64,000 bases of DNA from Candidatus Gracilibacteria bacterium (lineage in GTDB: Bacteria; Patescibacteriota; Gracilibacteria; BD1-5; JAGOOR01). The translations under genes and the position numbers were made by a program. Under the pieces are notes generated by a model. That model worked only from the letters and a program-made list of their open reading frames with translations. It searched no databases and was not told where the DNA came from. Below are positions 61,236 through 64,000 of the stretch, one piece after another; position 1 is the stretch's first letter; each line of letters starts with the position of its first letter. The stretch is taken from NCBI GenBank assembly GCA_041660965.1, contig JBAZVH010000002.1:124001-188000 (forward strand), read 5' to 3'.

Positions 61236-64000
61236 GATCCTCTACCCATCCAGCACAATAATCTCGATAGGACAGAAGGACTTGTCTTGATCTGAGTATC
61301 TGGATAAATTCATCCAGAAAGCTATCAGTAATATCTTCTCTAACAATTTTTCTATTATTCTTCTCTTCGAAAGCAGCGACTTCAAATCGGAGAGCATGGT
61401 ATACAGCGGATCCATAGAGAAATGGGGCACGATCCTGAATGCCAGATTTTCCATTAAAAAGTGTTCTTAGTACGCGTTCTTTGATAATGTTTTTTCTTTC
61501 AGGAATATTGAGACTGACATAGTCTTCGTCTGAACGATTTTGAGAAGGTTTACAAATAGAGGTGTCTCATACAAAAGTGTAGGTGTTTCTTCTATAGAGA
61601 AGAGCGACCTTTTCTACTCAATATTCTCTTTGTGCAATTCATATAGCTTCTGCGAGTCATTCGGTTGAAATGCCCTCAATAATCGTAAAGGTAATCTCAT
61701 CGTCATTTTCAACAAGCAATCGAGCTGTTTTCTTGTCTAGATCTCGACGATATGAATTTCGAAGTTTTTGCGTATTTTCTTGCACGGTTGTTCTCCTGAT
61801 AATACCAGAAATTCACTTTCCGTTTTTTACATATTGATAGATAAAATTGAGAAGAGCATTTTCAATTCTTTGTGCTAACAGCGTAGCATTATCTGGAAGT
61901 GGTGTCTTTTTGACGGCCCTGAGTTCGATTATAATCTTAGGTTTTAGGGTAAGTGCTGCAAGCCAGTTTCCTTTTGAGAGCAAAGAAATACTCTCTGGTA
62001 TTTGATCTTTTGATAATGCTCCACAATAGAGATTGAAAGGGATAGTATCTCTAGAATAACCTTGTGAGATTTCCCTAATTCATGCAAGAAGTTGATGGAT
62101 ATCAATATTTTTATCAATCTGAACTGCTGCTCTGAGTGCACTATTATCATCTGTATCTGAAGGAGAAAAACCTATTGCCGAGAGCTGATTATCTATCTCT
62201 TGCCTCTCTCTATGTTGAGAGAGTAAATGAAATATCACACTGAAATAGTCTTGTATTTTTTGTGATGTCTCTTGTGTTGTAATCCATTGATTCTGTTTCT
62301 TCTCCGCTGTCCATTGTAGCATAGGACCATATTCTTCTGCGGATAGTTTTTTGGGGGTATAGTCCATTTCTTCCAATTCTTCAACGGGTATTGTGAGTGT
62401 GAGTATTTGTGTTTCTTTATCCCAGAGGTGATGGTCCAAAAAGAAACTTTGTAATTCATTAGCATCTTTTTCTAAAAACATCTCTAGAGCTGTTTGTAGA
62501 TCTTCTTTCTCAGACTCTTTTGGGCTTTTTGATTCTTCAATAGCAATAGGAGGAGGTACCATTATTGTTTGAGGAGGAATAGGAGGGCTTGATGCGAGTA
62601 CTTTTACCACTCTTTCTCATATTTCTGCTACCACAGGCAGTTCTTTTTTCTCTTTTGGAATAACAAAGTGTTCTGTACGAAATTCTTCCGATTTTCATGT
62701 TTCAAAACAAACAGTAATACCTATTTGATATTTCTCTCCAGCAACATATGCAAGAGGTTGTCCGAGTAAGAGGGGCTTATTGGTACTTATAGTCTGATTT
62801 GCAAAAGCATCTTTCGAAAGATAAAGAGTATCTTTTATAACTCAATTGTAGATACCAAATCCTGCAACTTTTCCATTTTTATAGATTCGAATCTCGATTC
62901 TCTTTGTTTCTGCTGGTAATCATTGAGAAAAATGAAGTTCATTTGCATCTAGAGTAAATATAATTCATAAGAGGGAAGGTGTAGTATCTATTTTAGTAGG
63001 AGGTGTGGGAGTAGCGAGTATTCCAATAACCTTACTTGGTACTTTATCAACTCTTTTTGATGATGTTGCCCATCGATCAAGCAGAGTATATAGTTCAAGA
63101 GGCAGACATTTTCGGGTATCCTCGGAAGGCGCATTATCTACTAATAGAGATCATGTAATACTAAATGCATAACAGAACACCTTACTAATCTCACTTTCTG
63201 GATCGAGTAATTTTTCTCTGTATTTTTTCATCCACACTTTCCAGACAGGTCTATAGTTTTCATGTGTTGCAAGAGACTGTATAGTAGGGGAATAACCATA
63301 TATATGAGTCTGACATAAGAAAAAATTTAATCAATCTATATCAAGTTCTGGTCTTTTACTAGAAGCTGCATTGGCGATAAATATCTTCTCATTACGAAGT
63401 TCCAGTCACCATTTTTTCGCTTCTTCGAAGAGTCAAAACTTAGTATCTGACATTCGCATATTTCATCGATTAGTTCAGCCACTTGAAATTTTTGAGAAAT
63501 TATCTCATAAAATTTTTTTTATAAGACTTATATATCGTCTTCACCAGACAGTCGTTATTTGAAATTCTAGTTCATCAGTTATAAATTCTCGTATTGCCTC
63601 TCTTCCGTCAATTACCTCCTTATACTTTGCTTTTATTTCAGCATGTTTTCTCTCTCTGTATACCACGATAGCAAAACAAAGAACCACAATAGTATTATCA
63701 ACTGTTTGTGATATATATGCCAGTAATTCTTCTTGCTGATTTCTGAGTTGCTTTTCTGAGAATCAATCCATGGCTGGGGTTACAATTATAGCATCTATGT
63801 GTTCCCGCAACAAGCAAAGGGGCCATCGCCACATGAGAGGATATCGATCAAATATTGCCATAATGGTATCTTGATTTTCCATCAAAAAGTCTCATATATT
63901 CATCGTTTCAATATTACGAGTTTGAGGAATAATATCGCTATATAATTCAGTTAGAAGACTCCTGGCCTCTGCATAATATCTGTCCGGTAGTGTATATTCT
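61213..64000 (-). CDS. Large hypothetical protein, 5' end beyond the window
   Basis: About 929 codons are open on the minus strand from the window edge to a TAA at 61213, with about twenty UGA glycines and no TAA or TAG in frame. The visible order is a hydrophobic stretch early in the visible part (about residues 84-96, TVDNTIVVLCFAI), mixed segments, a strand-rich middle (PLLLGQPLAYVAGEKYQIGI), a Pro-rich linker (PPIPPQTIMVPPPIAIEE) and a helical C-terminal 400 residues with many charged pairs. No catalytic motif or known family was recognised. Its far 5' end and any signal peptide lie outside. It may be a surface or structural protein. Confidence 0.6.

Overview
This window reads as chromosome of a Patescibacteria (CPR) bacterium of the Gracilibacteria/Absconditabacteria type that translates UGA as glycine (genetic code 25). 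With UGA as a stop, nearly every gene breaks into short pieces. With UGA as Gly the pieces join into full-length proteins, and UGA falls at conserved glycines: the P-loop of the VirB4-like ATPase, motif 2 and motif 3 of two class II aminoacyl-tRNA synthetases, and methionine aminopeptidase. Only TAA and TAG are used as stops in the calls below. No rRNA, CRISPR array, transposase or integrase was seen.

Layout. 1-6.3 kb: a 5'-truncated gene, then a minus-strand cluster ending in a large SH3b/LysM cell-wall-binding protein. 6.4-12.7 kb: RelA/SpoT homologue, ribosomal protein bS21, small membrane proteins, a PrsW-like protease, tRNA-His and ribosomal protein S1. 12.7-24.2 kb: a lipoprotein, MurE, a DKNYY membrane protein, methionine aminopeptidase, a TspO-like protein, PhnA, AMP-forming acetyl-CoA synthetase, a SIMPL protein, VKOR, a DUF2231-like protein and several small genes. 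24.3-31.9 kb: an accessory island beside tRNA-Gln(UUG). Its core is a five-gene operon (archaeal-type AspRS, AsnRS-like synthetase, HIT protein, SAM methyltransferase, amidohydrolase) between 31-nt direct repeats lying exactly 5,880 bp apart. Next to it are a phosphotransferase gene and three about 100-nt palindromic elements that carry a copy of the tRNA-Gln 3' end.

31.9-45 kb: a secreted trypsin-like protease, an RlmI-like methyltransferase, a 2Fe-2S ferredoxin, ribosomal protein L1, a VirD4-like coupling ATPase, a VirB2-like pilin, FtsW/RodA, a cysteine desulfurase and an RGG-rich DEAD-box helicase. 45-53.4 kb: a short Mfd, a DUF1232 protein, an SLH-anchored esterase, small secreted or membrane proteins, and an ECF sigma/anti-sigma pair. 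53.6-64 kb: a TPR protein, an overlapping pair of envelope-associated genes, a VirB4-like ATPase, HU, a Trm11/RlmL-like methyltransferase and a large truncated protein.

Themes. Cell-envelope functions dominate: murein ligase and SEDS protein, SH3b/LysM and SLH surface proteins, a secreted protease, VKOR-type disulfide chemistry, and VirB2/VirB4/VirD4-like parts that fit a pilus or type IV secretion apparatus. Several genes have a TANNNT -10 box ending six bases before the ATG, which suggests leaderless mRNAs. Heptanucleotide repeats of the TTTTGYA kind occur between genes and also in frame inside genes.
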